From NCBI RefSeq assembly GCF_014212315.1, contig NZ_JACKXE010000001.1:620001-684000 (forward strand): 64,000 bases of DNA. Direction: 5' to 3'. Under the pieces are notes generated by a model. The model made no database searches. It was not told where the DNA came from and saw nothing but the letters and a program-made list of their open reading frames with translations. A program made the position numbers and the translations under genes. Every line of letters begins with the position of its first letter. Within the stretch, counting starts at the first letter, position 1. The stretch is from Nocardioides luti. Lineage in GTDB: Bacteria; Actinomycetota; Actinomycetes; Propionibacteriales; Nocardioidaceae. Shown piece after piece: positions 40,501 to 51,397 of the stretch.

Positions 40501-43500
40501 GGAGTGCCTCCATCATCGCGTTCGCCGTCTCCTTCTCGTCCAGGCCGTCGGCTTCTGCCTTTGCCTTGACCTCGAGGGACTTGCGGTAGTCGGTGGGCAT
40601 GATCTCGGTGAAGCGCGTCAACGAGGTCTCCCAGTCGGCCAGCAGCTCCTCGGCGACCGTCGAGCCGGTCTCCTCGAGGTGCGTGCGGACCAGGTGCTCC
40701 AGCTCGGCCGCGGCCTCGCCGGCCACGGGACCGAGCTCGACGAGCTCCCGGTTGACCCGGTGCTCCTTGAGGTCGAGGACCCAGGCGACGCCGCCCGACA
40801 TGCCGGCCGCGATGTTGCGCCCGGTCTTGCCGAGGATGGCGACGCGGCCGCCGGTCATGTACTCGCAGGCGTGGTCACCCACGCCCTCGGTGACCAGGCG
40901 GGCGCCGGAGTTGCGGACGGCGAACCGCTCGCCCACCCCGCCCCGGATGAAGACCTCACCCGACGTCGCGCCGTAGGCGATGACGTTGCCGGCGATGATC
41001 TGCTCGTTGGCGTTGAAGGTCGCGGCCCGGTCGGGGCGCACGACGATCCGGCCACCGGAGAGACCCTTGCCGACGTAGTCGTTGGCGTCGCCCTCGAGCC
41101 GCAGGGTCATCCCCCGCGGCACGAACGCGCCGAACGACTGGCCGGCCGAGCCGGTGAACGTGAGGTCGATGGTGCCCTCGGGCAGCCCCTCCCCGCCGTA
41201 CTTCTTGGTCACCTCGTGGCCGAGGATCGTGCCGACCGTGCGGTTGACGTTGCGGATCTTCACCTGCGCCCGCACCGGCTCGCCGGAGTCGAGCGCGGCC
41301 TGGGCCAGCGGCACCAGGTCGGTGACGTCGAGCGCCTTGTCGAGGCCGTGGTCCTGGCCGGTCGTGTTGCGCAGCGCCGCGCCCTCGGGGAGCTCGGGCT
41401 TGTGCAGGATCGGCGTGAGGTCGAGGCCGACGGTCTTCCAGTGCTCGACCGCGGTGCCGACGTCGAGCGTCTCCACCGCGCCGATCGCCTCGTCCAGCGT
41501 GCTGAACCCGAGCTCGGCCAGGATCTCGCGGACCTCCTCGGCGATGTACTCGAAGAAGTTGACGACGTACTCGGCCTTGCCCGAGAAGCGCTCGCGCAGG
41601 ACGGGGTTCTGCGTCGCGACGCCCACGGGGCAGGTGTCGAGGTGGCAGACGCGCATCATGATGCAGCCGGAGACGACGAGCGGCGCCGAGGCGAAGCCGT
41701 ACTCCTCCGCCCCGAGCAGCGCGGCGACGACGACGTCGCGGCCGGTCTTGAGCTGGCCGTCGGTCTGCACGACGATCCGGTCGCGCAGGCCGTTGAGCAG
41801 CAGCGTCTGCTGGGTCTCGGCGAGGCCGAGCTCCCAGGGTCCGCCGGCGTGCTTGAGCGAGGTCAGCGGGGCCGCGCCCGTGCCGCCGTCGTGGCCGGAG
41901 ATCAGGACGACGTCGGCGTGCGCCTTGGAGACGCCCGTCGCGACCGTGCCGACCCCGACCTCGGAGACGAGCTTCACGTGGACCCGCGCCGCCGGGTTGG
42001 CGTTCTTGAGGTCGTGGATGAGCTGGGCGAGGTCCTCGATCGAGTAGATGTCGTGGTGCGGCGGCGGGCTGATGAGGCCCACGCCCGGCGTGGAGTGCCG
42101 GGTCTTGGCCACCCAGGGGTAGACCTTGTTGCCGGGCAGCTGGCCGCCCTCACCGGGCTTGGCGCCCTGCGCCATCTTGATCTGGATGTCGTCGGCGTTG
42201 GTGAGGTACTCCGACGTGACGCCGAAGCGCCCCGACGCGACCTGCTTGATCGAGCTGCGCCGCTCCGGGTCGTGGAGCCGCTCGGCGTCCTCGCCGCCCT
42301 CACCGGTGTTGGACTTGGCGCCCAGCCGGTTCATGGCGATCGCGAGGGTCTCGTGCGCCTCCTGGCTGATCGAGCCGTACGACATGGCGCCGGTCGAGAA
42401 GCGCTTGACGATCGCCGAGACGGGCTCGACCTGCTCGATCGGGATCGGGCTGCGGCCGGTGGCCTCGGCGCTCTTGAAGTCGAAGAGCCCGCGCAGCGTC
42501 ATCAGGCGCGTGGACTGCTCGTTCACCCGCTGGGTGTACTGCTTGAAGACGTCGTAGCGACCGGCGCGCGTGGCGTGCTGGAGGCGGAAGACGGTCTCCG
42601 GGTCGAACAGGTGAGGCTCGCCCTCGCGGCGCCATTGGTACTCGCCGCCGATCTCGAGCTCACGGTGCGCCGGCGCGATGCCGCCGCGGGGGTACGCCGT
42701 GGCGTGGCGCCGCGCGACCTCCTGGGCGATCGTGTCGAGCTCGATGCCGCCGAGCTTCGACGTGGTGCCGGTGAAGTAGCGGTCGACGACCGACTGCGAG
42801 AGCCCGAGGGCCTCGAAGATCTGGGCGCCGGTGTAGGACGCGACGGTCGAGACGCCCATCTTCGACATGACCTTGAGGACGCCCTTGCCGAGCGCCTTGA
42901 TCAGGTTGGCGACGGCCTTCTCGGGGTCGGCGGTGACGTAGTAGCCCTCGCGCGCGAGGTCCTCGACGGACTCCATGGCGAGGTACGGGTTGACCGCGGC
43001 CGCGCCGTACCCGACGAGCAGCGCCACGTGGTGGACCTCGCGGACGTCGCCGGCCTCGACGAGCAGGCCGACCTGGGTGCGGGTCTTCTCGCGCACCAGG
43101 TGGTGGTGCACGGCACCGGTCAGCAGCAGCGACGGGATCGGGGCGAGCTCGACCGTCGAGTGCCGGTCGGAGAGCACGATGACGCGGGCACCGCCGGCGA
43201 TCGCCTGCGACACCTCCTGGCAGATCTCCTCGATCCGCCGGGCCATCGCATCGCCGCCGCCCTCGACCTCGTAGAGGCCGCGGGCCACGTGGGTGATGAA
43301 GCCCGGCATGTCGCCGTCGCGGTTGATGTGGCGGATCTTGGCGAGGTCGTCGTTGCTGATCACCGGGAACGGCAGGACGACCTGGCGACAGGACGCCGGC
43401 GCCGGCTCGAGGAGGTTGGCCTCGGGGCCGATGCTGCCGTTGAGCGAGGTGACGAGCTCCTCGCGGATGGCGTCCAGCGGCGGGTTCGTGACCTGCGCGA

Positions 43501-45037
43501 AGAGCTGGGTGAAGTAGTCGAAGAGCAGCCGGGGCTTCTCGGAGAGCGCCGCGATCGGGGTGTCGGTGCCCATGGAGCCGATCGGCTCCGCCCCGGCGTT
43601 GGCCATCGGCGTGAGCAGGACGCGCAGCTCCTCCTCGGTGTAGCCGAAGATCTGCTGGCGCCGGGTGACCGAGGCGTGGGTGTGCACGATGTGCTCGCGG
43701 TCGGGGATGTCGTCGAGGTGGATCAGGCCGGCGTGCAGCCACTCGTCGTACGGGTGCTCGGCGGCGAGCTCGGACTTCACCTCCTCGTCCTCGATGATGC
43801 GGTGCTCGTCGGTGTCGACGAGGAACATCCGGCCGGGCTGGAGGCGGCCCTTGCGCACGATCGTCGCGGGGTCCAGGTCGAGCACGCCGACCTCGGAGGC
43901 GAGGACGACGAGGCCGTCGTCGGTCACCCAGTAGCGCGAGGGGCGGAGGCCGTTGCGGTCGAGGACCGCGCCGATCTGCGAGCCGTCGGTGAAGACGACG
44001 CAGGCCGGGCCGTCCCACGGCTCCATCATCGTGGCGTGGAACTCGTAGAACGCACGGCGCTTGGCGTCCATCTCGGCGTGGTTCTCCCACGCCTCCGGGA
44101 TCATCATCAGGACCGCGTGCGGCAGCGTGCGGCCGCCCATGTGCAGCAGCTCGAGGACCTCGTCGAAGGACGCGGAGTCCGAGGCGCCGTCGGTGCAGAT
44201 CGGGTAGAGCCGCTCCAGGTCGCCGCCGAGCAGGTCGGAGTCGAGCAGCGCCTCGCGCGCCCGCATCCAGTTGCGGTTGCCCATGACGGTGTTGATCTCG
44301 CCGTTGTGGGCGATGAACCGGAACGGGTGGGCCAGCGGCCAGCTCGGGAAGGTGTTGGTCGAGAACCGCGAGTGGACGACCGCCATCGCCGACGCGACGC
44401 GCTCGTCGGTCAGGTCCGGGAAGAAGTTGTCGAGCTGGTCGGTCGTCAGCATGCCCTTGTAGGCCAGGGTGCGTGAGGACAGCGACGGGAAGTAGACGTC
44501 GGTCTCGTGCTCCGCGCGCTTGCGCAGGCAGAACGCCATCCGCTCCAGGGCCATGCCGCTCACGCGCTTGCCGTCGCCGGCCACGAAGAGCTGGCTGAAC
44601 GCCGGCATCACGCCGAGCGCGGTCCTGCCCAGGATCTCGGGGTTGATCGGGACCTCGCGCCAGCCGAGGACCGCAAGGCCCTCCTCGCGCGCGATCTCCT
44701 CGATCCGGGTCCGCGCGGCGGCCACCGTCTCGTCGTCGCCGGGCAGGAACGCCGTGCCGACGGCGTACGCCGACGCCGCGGGCAGGTCGAAGTCGACCAC
44801 GGCGCGCAGGAACGCGTCGGGCACCTGCAGCAGGATCCCGGCACCGTCGCCGGAGTTCGGCTCGGCGCCCGCGGCTCCGCGGTGGTCGAGGTTGCGCAGG
44901 GCAGTGAGAGCCTTGGCCACGATGTCGTGGCTGGCATCGCCGGTCAGGGTCGCGACGAACGCCACGCCACACGCGTCGTGCTCGTGGCGGGGGTCGTACA
45001 GCCCTTGGGGCGGCGGGAATGCGTGCGAAGTGGGCAC
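40493..45037 (-). CDS. gltB: Glutamate synthase large subunit
   Basis: The protein has 1514 residues. Cys23 ([14 protein letters not shown]) becomes the N-terminal nucleophile after removal of a 22-residue propeptide. The class II glutaminase domain (about 23-430), central domain, FMN-binding synthase barrel (about 830-1220) and C-terminal beta-helix domain follow in order. The 3Fe-4S cluster cysteines lie in [19 protein letters not shown]. It takes amide nitrogen from glutamine to make glutamate with GltD. The 138 bp upstream separates it from lgt on the same strand and shows no hairpin terminator, so read-through from the trp-lgt genes is possible. Confidence 0.97.
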   Translation of the reverse strand: MPTSHAFPPPQGLYDPRHEHDACGVAFVATLTGDASHDIVAKALTALRNLDHRGAAGAEPNSGDGAGILLQVPDAFLRAVVDFDLPAASAYAVGTAFLPGDDETVAAARTRIEEIAREEGLAVLGWREVPINPEILGRTALGVMPAFSQLFVAGDGKRVSGMALERMAFCLRKRAEHETDVYFPSLSSRTLAYKGMLTTDQLDNFFPDLTDERVASAMAVVHSRFSTNTFPSWPLAHPFRFIAHNGEINTVMGNRNWMRAREALLDSDLLGGDLERLYPICTDGASDSASFDEVLELLHMGGRTLPHAVLMMIPEAWENHAEMDAKRRAFYEFHATMMEPWDGPACVVFTDGSQIGAVLDRNGLRPSRYWVTDDGLVVLASEVGVLDLDPATIVRKGRLQPGRMFLVDTDEHRIIEDEEVKSELAAEHPYDEWLHAGLIHLDDIPDREHIVHTHASVTRRQQIFGYTEEELRVLLTPMANAGAEPIGSMGTDTPIAALSEKPRLLFDYFTQLFAQVTNPPLDAIREELVTSLNGSIGPEANLLEPAPASCRQVVLPFPVISNDDLAKIRHINRDGDMPGFITHVARGLYEVEGGGDAMARRIEEICQEVSQAIAGGARVIVLSDRHSTVELAPIPSLLLTGAVHHHLVREKTRTQVGLLVEAGDVREVHHVALLVGYGAAAVNPYLAMESVEDLAREGYYVTADPEKAVANLIKALGKGVLKVMSKMGVSTVASYTGAQIFEALGLSQSVVDRYFTGTTSKLGGIELDTIAQEVARRHATAYPRGGIAPAHRELEIGGEYQWRREGEPHLFDPETVFRLQHATRAGRYDVFKQYTQRVNEQSTRLMTLRGLFDFKSAEATGRSPIPIEQVEPVSAIVKRFSTGAMSYGSISQEAHETLAIAMNRLGAKSNTGEGGEDAERLHDPERRSSIKQVASGRFGVTSEYLTNADDIQIKMAQGAKPGEGGQLPGNKVYPWVAKTRHSTPGVGLISPPPHHDIYSIEDLAQLIHDLKNANPAARVHVKLVSEVGVGTVATGVSKAHADVVLISGHDGGTGAAPLTSLKHAGGPWELGLAETQQTLLLNGLRDRIVVQTDGQLKTGRDVVVAALLGAEEYGFASAPLVVSGCIMMRVCHLDTCPVGVATQNPVLRERFSGKAEYVVNFFEYIAEEVREILAELGFSTLDEAIGAVETLDVGTAVEHWKTVGLDLTPILHKPELPEGAALRNTTGQDHGLDKALDVTDLVPLAQAALDSGEPVRAQVKIRNVNRTVGTILGHEVTKKYGGEGLPEGTIDLTFTGSAGQSFGAFVPRGMTLRLEGDANDYVGKGLSGGRIVVRPDRAATFNANEQIIAGNVIAYGATSGEVFIRGGVGERFAVRNSGARLVTEGVGDHACEYMTGGRVAILGKTGRNIAAGMSGGVAWVLDLKEHRVNRELVELGPVAGEAAAELEHLVRTHLEETGSTVAEELLADWETSLTRFTEIMPTDYRKSLEVKAKAEADGLDEKETANAMMEALHG

Positions 45038-45175
45038 CGGGCATTCTCCCGTCGTCGTCTGTGCCGCCGTGACCCGGAGTCCCGGGGCACGTGCCGGCAG
45101 GATCGGCAGTGCAGGATGGCCGCGCGAGGCGGCCGAGCAGGGGACGACTCTGGCCCAAGCGGAGCGCTCAGGCTA

Positions 45176-46072
45176 TCACCGGGGAGCGTCGGTGGGCGGT
45201 CCTGCCTGAGGCGCGGACTCGGTCGCCGCGGCGGGCCCGCGCCCGTCGTCGTACACCTGCGTCTCGCGACCGGGGCGCAGCCGGCTGCTGACCACGAAGT
45301 AGATCGCGGCGGCGACGAACAGCACGATCGAGGTCCACACGTTGAAGCGCAGGCCGCCGACGTCCTTGAGCTCCACGTCGTCGATCCGGAGCATCTCGAT
45401 CCAGCCCCGGCCGAGCGTGTAGGCCATGACGTAGAGCGCGGCCACGCGGCCACGGCCGAGCGTGAAGCGGCGGTCCGCCCACACGACCACGACGAAGGCC
45501 GCGAGGTTCCAGAGGAACTCGTAGAGGAAGGTGGGCTGGAAGGTGGAGTACTGGAAGTAGCCGACGGGGCGGTTGTCCGGGTCGATCTCGAGTCCCCACG
45601 GGAGGTCGGTGGGCTTGCCGAAGAGCTCCTGGTTGAACCAGTTGCCCCAGCGGCCGAGCGCCTGCGCGACCAGGACCGTCGGCGCCATGGCATCGAGGAC
45701 CGGCAGCAGCCGGATCCCCTTGCGCCGGGCCCCGAGCCAGACGCCGAAGATGCCGAGGGCGATCGCGCCCCAGACCCCGAGGCCGCCGCGCCAGACGTAG
45801 AGCGCCTCGATCGGGTGCCGGCCCTCGCCGAAGTAGAGCGCGTGGTCGGTGGCCACGTGGTACAGCCGACCGCCGACGAGGCCGAACGGCACGCCCCAGA
45901 CCGCGAGGTCGGCGATGTCGCCGGCGGTGCCGCCGCGGGCCACCCAGCGGCGCTCGGCCAGCCAGATCGCGACGATGATGCCGAGGATGATCGCGAGGGC
46001 GTAGCCGCGGATCGGCAGCGGGCCGAGGTACCAGACGCCGGAGGACGGGCTGGGGATCGAGAGGGCGGTCAT
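45176..46072 (-). CDS. lgt: Prolipoprotein diacylglyceryl transferase
   Basis: The protein has 298 residues and about seven membrane helices. The family signature ALGRWGNWFNQELFGKP (about 140-156) is complete, and an HVATDHALYF segment lies on the extracytoplasmic side. It moves diacylglycerol from phosphatidylglycerol to the lipobox cysteine of prolipoproteins, such as those encoded at 3487, 29269 and 46077. An about 35-residue polar C-terminal tail (GPAAATESAPQAGPP) goes past the usual end. It lies 4 bp downstream of the SCO gene. Confidence 0.95.
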   Translation of the reverse strand: MTALSIPSPSSGVWYLGPLPIRGYALAIILGIIVAIWLAERRWVARGGTAGDIADLAVWGVPFGLVGGRLYHVATDHALYFGEGRHPIEALYVWRGGLGVWGAIALGIFGVWLGARRKGIRLLPVLDAMAPTVLVAQALGRWGNWFNQELFGKPTDLPWGLEIDPDNRPVGYFQYSTFQPTFLYEFLWNLAAFVVVVWADRRFTLGRGRVAALYVMAYTLGRGWIEMLRIDDVELKDVGGLRFNVWTSIVLFVAAAIYFVVSSRLRPGRETQVYDDGRGPAAATESAPQAGPPTDAPR

Positions 46073-46076
46073 CGGG

Positions 46077-46694
46077 TCAGCTCTCCTTGCCGAGCAGGGT
46101 GTGGATGTCGGCGGCGAACTGGGCGGCCGAGGTGCCCTGCGTCCACAGGACCGGGACCTGGTCCTGGCCGTCGATGGCGCTCACCTGGGTGCTGTGCACG
46201 ACCTCGTAGCCGCCGCTGGGCAGCTTCTCGCCCTTGAGCACGGCGATCGCGAGCGGCTTGCCGACCGAGGCGATCGTCTTGATGTCGCCGGTGAGGCCGA
46301 TGAAGGACGGGTCGTAGCGGTCCAGGTAGGTACGCAGCGCGGACTCGGTGTCGCGCTGGGGGTCGGTGGTCACGAAGACCACGTCCACCTTGCTGCGGTC
46401 GGAGGCGTCGAGGCGGGTCATCGCCGAGGCGAGCGCGGACATCACGACCTGGCAGATGTCGGGGCAGTTGATGTAGCCGAAGAACACCAGCGTGAGCGGC
46501 TTGGTGGTGTCCTTCGCCAGCGAGAACGGCTGACCCTCGGTGTCGGTGAGGGCCGTGTCCGGGACGGTGTACGGCTGGTCGAGCACGGCACCGCGGAACT
46601 CGGCGCCCGCGTCGTCGCCGCCGCAGGCGGTGAGCACCAGGAGCAGGCCCGCGACCAGCCCGGCCAGCAGTCCCCGCGTCGTGCGGTCAGCCAC
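46077..46694 (-). CDS. SCO1/SenC-family copper-binding lipoprotein
   Basis: The protein has 205 residues from GTG 46694. Lipobox LVLTAC places Cys24 as the anchor. The thioredoxin-like domain has FFGYINCPDICQVVMSAL with the C-x3-C copper site and the third ligand His in YEVVHSTQVSAI. SCO proteins deliver copper to, or keep reduced, the CuA centre of cytochrome oxidase. It sits between trpA (8-bp overlap) and lgt (4-bp gap), so it is co-transcribed with unrelated housekeeping genes. Its lipoprotein status makes lgt a functional neighbour. Confidence 0.9.
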   Translation of the reverse strand: MADRTTRGLLAGLVAGLLLVLTACGGDDAGAEFRGAVLDQPYTVPDTALTDTEGQPFSLAKDTTKPLTLVFFGYINCPDICQVVMSALASAMTRLDASDRSKVDVVFVTTDPQRDTESALRTYLDRYDPSFIGLTGDIKTIASVGKPLAIAVLKGEKLPSGGYEVVHSTQVSAIDGQDQVPVLWTQGTSAAQFAADIHTLLGKES

Positions 46695-47499
46695 GCCGTA
46701 CGCCGTTCGCCAGGTCGTCGGTGAGGGCGCTGAGCGCCCGCAGGCCGGCCGCGCGGTCGTCCGGGTGGTCGAGCAGCGTGCGCACGAAGGCCGAGCCGAC
46801 GATCACGCCGTCGGCGTACGACGCCACCTCGGCGGCCTGGTCGCCGTTGCTCACCCCGAGGCCGACGCCGACGGGCAGGTCGGCCCCGCCGTCCGGGCTC
46901 AGTGCACGGGTGCGGGCGACGAGCGGACCGGCGAGGTCGCTGGTCGTGGTGCGGGCACCGGTGACGCCCATGACGGCGGTGGCGTAGACGAAGCCGCGGC
47001 AGGCGGCCGTGGTCATCGTGACGCGGTCGTCGGTGCTGGAGGGGGCGACGAGGAAGACCTTGTCGAGGTCGTGCCGGTCGGCCGCCGCGATCCACTCGGG
47101 GGCGCTGTCAGGGGTCAGGTCGGGCGTGATGAGGCCCGCTCCCCCGGCGTTCGCGAGGTCGGCGGCGAACCGCTCGACTCCGTAGCGCTCGACAGGGTTC
47201 CAGTAGGTCATGATCAGCGTGGGCGTGCCGGTGGCGGCGACGGCCTCGACGGTGCGGAGGACGTCGGAGGTGCGGACGCCGCGCTCGAGGGCCTGCTGGG
47301 CGGCGGCCTGGATGGTCGGACCGTCCATCACCGGGTCGCTGTAGGGCAGGCCGATCTCGATGACGTCGCAGCCGGCGTCGACCATGGCGTGGAGCGCGTC
47401 GATGCCGCCCTGGACGTCCGGGAAGCCGGCGGGCAGGTAGCCGACGAGGGCCGCGCGGCCCTCGCCGCGGGCGGTGTCGAACGCGGTGCGGACGCTCAT
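46687..47499 (-). CDS. trpA: Tryptophan synthase alpha subunit
   Basis: The protein has 270 residues. The TIM barrel has the catalytic acid region [16 protein letters not shown], the [17 protein letters not shown] loop, [10 protein letters not shown] and [14 protein letters not shown]. It cleaves indole-3-glycerol phosphate to indole, which is channelled to TrpB. The start overlaps the trpB stop by 4 bp (ATGA), and its stop overlaps the SCO gene by 8 bp. Confidence 0.95.
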   Translation of the reverse strand: MSVRTAFDTARGEGRAALVGYLPAGFPDVQGGIDALHAMVDAGCDVIEIGLPYSDPVMDGPTIQAAAQQALERGVRTSDVLRTVEAVAATGTPTLIMTYWNPVERYGVERFAADLANAGGAGLITPDLTPDSAPEWIAAADRHDLDKVFLVAPSSTDDRVTMTTAACRGFVYATAVMGVTGARTTTSDLAGPLVARTRALSPDGGADLPVGVGLGVSNGDQAAEVASYADGVIVGSAFVRTLLDHPDDRAAGLRALSALTDDLANGVRRG

Positions 47500-48806
47500 G
47501 CGGGAGCCCCCGACCGGTCGGCGCGCGGGTCGCTGTCGGGGTCGCCGACGGGGCGCTCGGTGACCTGGTCGGGGTCGCCCAGACCGAAGTACTCGATCGC
47601 CGTGCCCATGTCCTTGTCGCCGCGGCCGCTGAGGTTGATCAGCACGGTCGCGTCGGGGCCCTTCTCGGCCGCCAGCCGCTCGGCGACGCGCAGGGCGCCG
47701 GCGATCGCGTGGGCCGACTCGATCGCCGGGATGATCCCCTCGGTGCGGCTGAGCAGCGCCATCGCGGCCATCGCCTCGTCGTCGGTGACGGGGAGGTAGG
47801 TCGCCCGGCCGATCGCCGACAGGTGGGCGTGCTGCGGGCCCACGCCGGGGTAGTCCAGCCCTGCCGAGATCGAGTGCGACTCGACGGTCTGGCCGTCGGC
47901 GTCCTGCAGGACGTAGGTGCGGGCGCCGTGCAGGACCCCGCGGTCGCCGGCGTGGATCGTGGCCGCGTGGCGGGGCGTGTCGACGCCCTCGCCGCCCGGC
48001 TCGAAGCCGTAGATCGCCACGTCCTCGTCGTCGAGGAACGCGGTGAACAGGCCGATCGCGTTCGACCCGCCGCCGACGCAGGCGGCGATGGCGTCGGGCA
48101 GCCGGCCGGTCAGCTCGAGGACCTGCTGGCGCGCCTCGTCCCCGATGCTGCGGGTGAAGTCGCGGACCATGCTGGGGAACGGGTGCGGACCGGCGGCGGT
48201 GCCGAAGAGGTACGCCGTGTGGTCGACGCTCGCGACCCAGTCGCGCAGCGCCTCGTTGATGGCGTCCTTGAGGGTGGCCGAGCCGGAGTCGACCGGGACC
48301 ACCTTCGCGCCGAGCAGGTGCATCCGGGCGACGTTGAGCGCCTGCCGCTTCGTGTCGACCGAGCCCATGTAGACGGTGCAGTCGAGGCCGAAGTACGCCG
48401 CAGCGGTGGCGCTCGCCACGCCGTGCTGGCCGGCCCCGGTCTCCGCGATCACGCGGGTCTTGCCCATGCGCTTGGTCAGCAGCGCCTGGCCGAGCACGTT
48501 GCGGATCTTGTGGGCCCCGGTGTGGTTGAGGTCCTCGCGCTTGAGCAGGATGCGGGCGCCGACCTTGGCGCTGAGCCGCTCGGCCTCGTAGAGCCGGCTC
48601 GGGCAGCCGGCGTACTCCCGCAGGATCGTGTCGAACTCGCCGACGAACCCCGGGTCGGCCATGGCGTCCTGCCAGGCGACGGTCAGCTCGTCGAGCGCGG
48701 CGACGAGCGCCTCGGGCATGAAGCGCCCGCCCCAGCCGGCCTCGGGTCCTCCGAACCAGCCCTGGGCGTCCGCGTCGTACGACGTCGGCGTGGTGTCCGT
48801 GGTCAT
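47496..48806 (-). CDS. trpB: Tryptophan synthase beta subunit
   Basis: The protein has 436 residues. The PLP lysine lies in [18 protein letters not shown], the substrate motif is [11 protein letters not shown] and the phosphate loop is [12 protein letters not shown]. It condenses indole with serine. ATG 48806 has GGGGAG upstream and overlaps the trpC stop by 4 bp. The frame is open well upstream, but that part is the shadow of trpC. The C-terminal tail is about 15 residues of extra polar sequence. Confidence 0.97.
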   Translation of the reverse strand: MTTDTTPTSYDADAQGWFGGPEAGWGGRFMPEALVAALDELTVAWQDAMADPGFVGEFDTILREYAGCPSRLYEAERLSAKVGARILLKREDLNHTGAHKIRNVLGQALLTKRMGKTRVIAETGAGQHGVASATAAAYFGLDCTVYMGSVDTKRQALNVARMHLLGAKVVPVDSGSATLKDAINEALRDWVASVDHTAYLFGTAAGPHPFPSMVRDFTRSIGDEARQQVLELTGRLPDAIAACVGGGSNAIGLFTAFLDDEDVAIYGFEPGGEGVDTPRHAATIHAGDRGVLHGARTYVLQDADGQTVESHSISAGLDYPGVGPQHAHLSAIGRATYLPVTDDEAMAAMALLSRTEGIIPAIESAHAIAGALRVAERLAAEKGPDATVLINLSGRGDKDMGTAIEYFGLGDPDQVTERPVGDPDSDPRADRSGAPA

Positions 48807-49603
48807 GCCGTGCTCCCCTCGTTCGTCTCCAGGCCGGTCATCTGCTCGACGGCGCGACGTGCGTCGCCGTCCTTCACCAGCGCCTCGCCGACCAGGACCG
48901 CGCGGGCCCCCTGGTCCACGAAGCGCTGCACGTCGGCGGGCCCGGAGATCCCGGACTCGGCGACGAGAACACGGTCGTCCGGCACGAGCGGCGCGAGGCG
49001 CCCGAACGTGTCGTGGTCCACCGCGAGCGTCTTGAGGTTGCGGGCGTTGACGCCGATCAGCTCGGCGCCCAGCTCGATCGCCCGCTCGGTCTCGGGCTCG
49101 TCGTGGACCTCGACGAGCACGGTCAGCCCGAGCTCGCGGGCCTCGTCGTACAGCCGGCGGAGCAGGTCGTCGTCGAGCGCGGCCACGATCAGCAGGGCCA
49201 GGTCGGCACCGGCGGCGCGGGCCTCGACCAGCTGGTAGCTCGTGACGATGAAGTCCTTGCGCAGCAGCGGCGTCCCGACCGCGGCGCGCACGGCGCGGAG
49301 GTCGGCGAGGCTGCCGCCGAAGCGGCGCTGCTCGGTCAGGACGCTGATCGCGGCGGCCCCGCCGTCGGCGTACTGACGGGCGAGCACCGTGGGGTCGGGG
49401 ATCTCGGCGAGGTCGCCCTTGCTGGGGCTGCGGCGCTTGACCTCGGCGATCACGCTCGAGCCCGCCGCGCGGAAGTGCGGCATCGGGTCGCGGGGCGCGT
49501 CGACGTCGGCGAGGGCGGCCCGCAGGTCGGCCAGGCCGAGCTCGGACTCCCGCTCCGCGAGGTCGATCCGTACGCCGTCGACGATGTCGTCGAGCACGGA
49601 CAT
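48803..49603 (-). CDS. trpC: Indole-3-glycerol phosphate synthase
   Basis: The protein has 266 residues. The catalytic lysine lies in [13 protein letters not shown], with further active-site blocks [24 protein letters not shown] and [12 protein letters not shown]. It closes the indole ring of CdRP. It heads a trpC-trpB-trpA unit joined by 4-bp overlaps. GGAGGAGAC upstream of the ATG gives a strong ribosome site. The 73-bp leader to DUF2752 holds only a weak hairpin; no Trp-rich leader peptide was seen. Confidence 0.96.
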   Translation of the reverse strand: MSVLDDIVDGVRIDLAERESELGLADLRAALADVDAPRDPMPHFRAAGSSVIAEVKRRSPSKGDLAEIPDPTVLARQYADGGAAAISVLTEQRRFGGSLADLRAVRAAVGTPLLRKDFIVTSYQLVEARAAGADLALLIVAALDDDLLRRLYDEARELGLTVLVEVHDEPETERAIELGAELIGVNARNLKTLAVDHDTFGRLAPLVPDDRVLVAESGISGPADVQRFVDQGARAVLVGEALVKDGDARRAVEQMTGLETNEGSTA

Positions 49604-49676
49604 GTCTCCTCCAGGGATCGAGCGGGGGGTGTGAGGTCAAGCCTCTCACCCGCAGGGTGAAGCGGGCCGGGTGGGC

Positions 49677-50123
49677 TCAGGGGGCGAGCCAGGCACCGAC
49701 GGGCAGGTTGCGGGCCACGGTGAAGGTCGTCACGACGACGGCCAGTGCGATCCACAGCCAGCGCGGGACGGCCAGCGGCTCGAGCGCCGCTCCCCCGCGC
49801 CACAGGGCGACGAGGCGGCGGCCCCAGAGCGCGACGACCACGGGCGCCGCGAGCACGAGCAGCAGGTTGCTGGACGCCGCTGCCCCGAGGTCGAGGTGGG
49901 TCAGGTCGTTGACCGCGCGCAGGCTGCCGCACAGCGGGCAGCTGAAGCCGAGCAGGGCCGTCGGGCAGTAGCCCCACGAGCCAGACGTGTGCGGGTCGCG
50001 CAGGTGCAGCGCCAGCGTGCCGAGCGCCGCGACCGCTCCCACCGCGAGCGGCGGCGCGAGCCGGACCGCCCGCCGGACCGCACGCGAGTGCTCCGTCGGC
50101 GGACGCGCGGCGAGGACGGTCAC
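49677..50123 (-). CDS. DUF2752 membrane protein
   Basis: The protein has 148 residues from GTG 50123 and three or four membrane helices. The diagnostic block GYCPTALLGFSCPLCGSLRA carries the C-P-x-C-G motif of DUF2752, whose members sit in many actinobacterial trp loci. The cysteine pair could bind metal or be redox-active. The role is unknown. It is in line with HGxxPAAW upstream (gap 10 bp) and trpC downstream. Confidence 0.85.
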   Translation of the reverse strand: MTVLAARPPTEHSRAVRRAVRLAPPLAVGAVAALGTLALHLRDPHTSGSWGYCPTALLGFSCPLCGSLRAVNDLTHLDLGAAASSNLLLVLAAPVVVALWGRRLVALWRGGAALEPLAVPRWLWIALAVVVTTFTVARNLPVGAWLAP

Positions 50124-50133
50124 GGCACGACCG

Positions 50134-50334
50134 TCAGTGGTCCGAGGTGTGGAGACCCATCTTCGCCATCACGAAGAAGATCACGAGGGCGCTGACGCCG
50201 ATCGCGCAGCCGACCCAGAACATCGCCATGCTGACCGGGGTCAGCATCAGCGCCACGCCGCCCACCACGAAGCCGAGCAGCCCGACGCCGACGGCGGTCC
50301 AGGCTGCGGGGGTGTTGCCGTGGTTGTCAGACAT
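50134..50334 (-). CDS. HGxxPAAW family small membrane protein
   Basis: The protein has 66 residues and two membrane helices. The diagnostic N-terminus SDNHGNTPAAWTAVGVGLLG contains the HG-x-x-PAAW motif that names the family, followed by GLLGFVVGGVAL and AMFWVGCAIGVSALVIFFVM. It is found beside trp genes in actinobacteria. Function is unknown. It begins 81 bp after the Trp-associated membrane protein gene; GGAG lies upstream of the ATG. Confidence 0.9.
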   Translation of the reverse strand: MSDNHGNTPAAWTAVGVGLLGFVVGGVALMLTPVSMAMFWVGCAIGVSALVIFFVMAKMGLHTSDH

Positions 50335-50415
50335 GCGGGCTCCTCGGAGGCGGGGGTACGTCGTGCGGTGCTGCTCGTCGTGCAGGCACAGTCTATTCAG
50401 CGGGGCGTGCGGGCG

Positions 50416-51021
50416 TCAGGCGGTGGGGTCGCGACCCTCGTCCATGGCCTTCCACAGGTCGATGCTGGTCTGGTCCTCGACCGGGACGGCGGGCGCGGGG
50501 GTGTCGGCGCCGGGGGCGTCGTACCGGCTGCCCATCTCCGGCCACTGCGGCGCGAGCCGCACCGCGAGGGCGCCCGCGACGACGGCCAGCACCGACCCGA
50601 CGGCCGCCGCCCAGAACCACCCGGTGTGCGTGGTGGAGGCGTCGGTGATGCCCACGCCCCCGAGGTCGCGGCGCAGGGTGTCCCCGACCGACGACCAGCC
50701 GACGACCACGGTCGCGAGGACGCCGAGCGCGGCGAGCAGCCCCAGGCCGGCCACGAGGCGCCGCACCAGGCCGCGGCTGACCAGCACCACGCCCCAGGTC
50801 GCGAGGACGACCAGCGCGAGGGCGCCGGCGGCCGGCATCTTGCCGGAGTCGACGGACAGGGCGAGGCTGGAGAACTGCTCGCGCTTCTCCCCGCTCACGG
50901 TCGCCCAGGTCTTGTTGCCGGCCACGGCCGCGAGCGCTCCCCCGGCCAGGCCGAGCAGCACCACGGGGCCGAAGGCGCGGCGGGGCTTCGCGCTCGCGCC
51001 GCTCGTCACCGGCTCACTCAT
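50416..51021 (-). CDS. Trp-operon-associated membrane protein (TIGR02234)
   Basis: The protein has 201 residues and four membrane helices at about 17-35, 65-85, 90-108 and 135-155, with an extracytoplasmic loop between the first two ([20 protein letters not shown]). Position between hisI and trpC and the polar C-terminal tail ([13 protein letters not shown]) match the Trp_oprn_chp family. No activity is known. The start overlaps the hisI stop by 8 bp; in many relatives trpE lies exactly here, and it is absent in this window. Confidence 0.85.
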   Translation of the reverse strand: MSEPVTSGASAKPRRAFGPVVLLGLAGGALAAVAGNKTWATVSGEKREQFSSLALSVDSGKMPAAGALALVVLATWGVVLVSRGLVRRLVAGLGLLAALGVLATVVVGWSSVGDTLRRDLGGVGITDASTTHTGWFWAAAVGSVLAVVAGALAVRLAPQWPEMGSRYDAPGADTPAPAVPVEDQTSIDLWKAMDEGRDPTA

Positions 51022-51391
51022 CGGCGGGCGTCAGCGGGAGCAGGTCGGCGTCGAAGCAGGTGCGGTCGCCGGTGTGGCAGGCCGCGCCCTCCTGGTCGAC
51101 CTTGACGAGCAGGGTGTCGCCGTCGCAGTCGAGGCGGACCTCCTTGACCCGCTGGACGTGGCCGGAGGTGTCTCCCTTGACCCAGTACTCCTGGCGGGAG
51201 CGCGACCAGTACGTCGCGCGGCCGGTCGACAGGGTGCGGGCCAGCGCCTCGTCGTCCATCCAGCCCAGCATCAGGACCTCGCCCGTGTCGTGCTGCTGCG
51301 CCACGGCCGGCACGAGGCCGTCGTCGGTGCGCTTGAGGCGGGCGGCCACGGCGGGGTCGAGGGAGGTCGTCACCCCCTCATTGTCCTGCAC
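51014..51391 (-). CDS. hisI: Phosphoribosyl-AMP cyclohydrolase
   Basis: The protein has up to 125 residues. Motifs are [33 protein letters not shown], then the metal-binding DCDGDTLLV and [12 protein letters not shown] cysteines. It opens the purine ring in step three of histidine synthesis. The start is uncertain: GTG 51391 or GTG 51373 ([15 protein letters not shown]), the latter matching usual family N-termini. It is separated from the other his genes by the ABC exporter and the accessory block; the phosphoribosyl-ATP pyrophosphatase gene hisE is not nearby. Confidence 0.93.
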   Translation of the reverse strand: MQDNEGVTTSLDPAVAARLKRTDDGLVPAVAQQHDTGEVLMLGWMDDEALARTLSTGRATYWSRSRQEYWVKGDTSGHVQRVKEVRLDCDGDTLLVKVDQEGAACHTGDRTCFDADLLPLTPADE

Positions 51392-51397
51392 GACCGG

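Noticed and set aside
40427..44476. Very long open frame on the + strand opposite gltB
   Set aside because: It mirrors gltB codon structure (high GC3 opens the antisense frame), has Val/Asp/Arg/Gly-rich low-information sequence and no family motifs.
49604..49676. Possible trp attenuator or T-box ahead of trpC
   Set aside because: There is only a 6-bp hairpin (49646-49660), no leader peptide with Trp codons and no T-box sequence.
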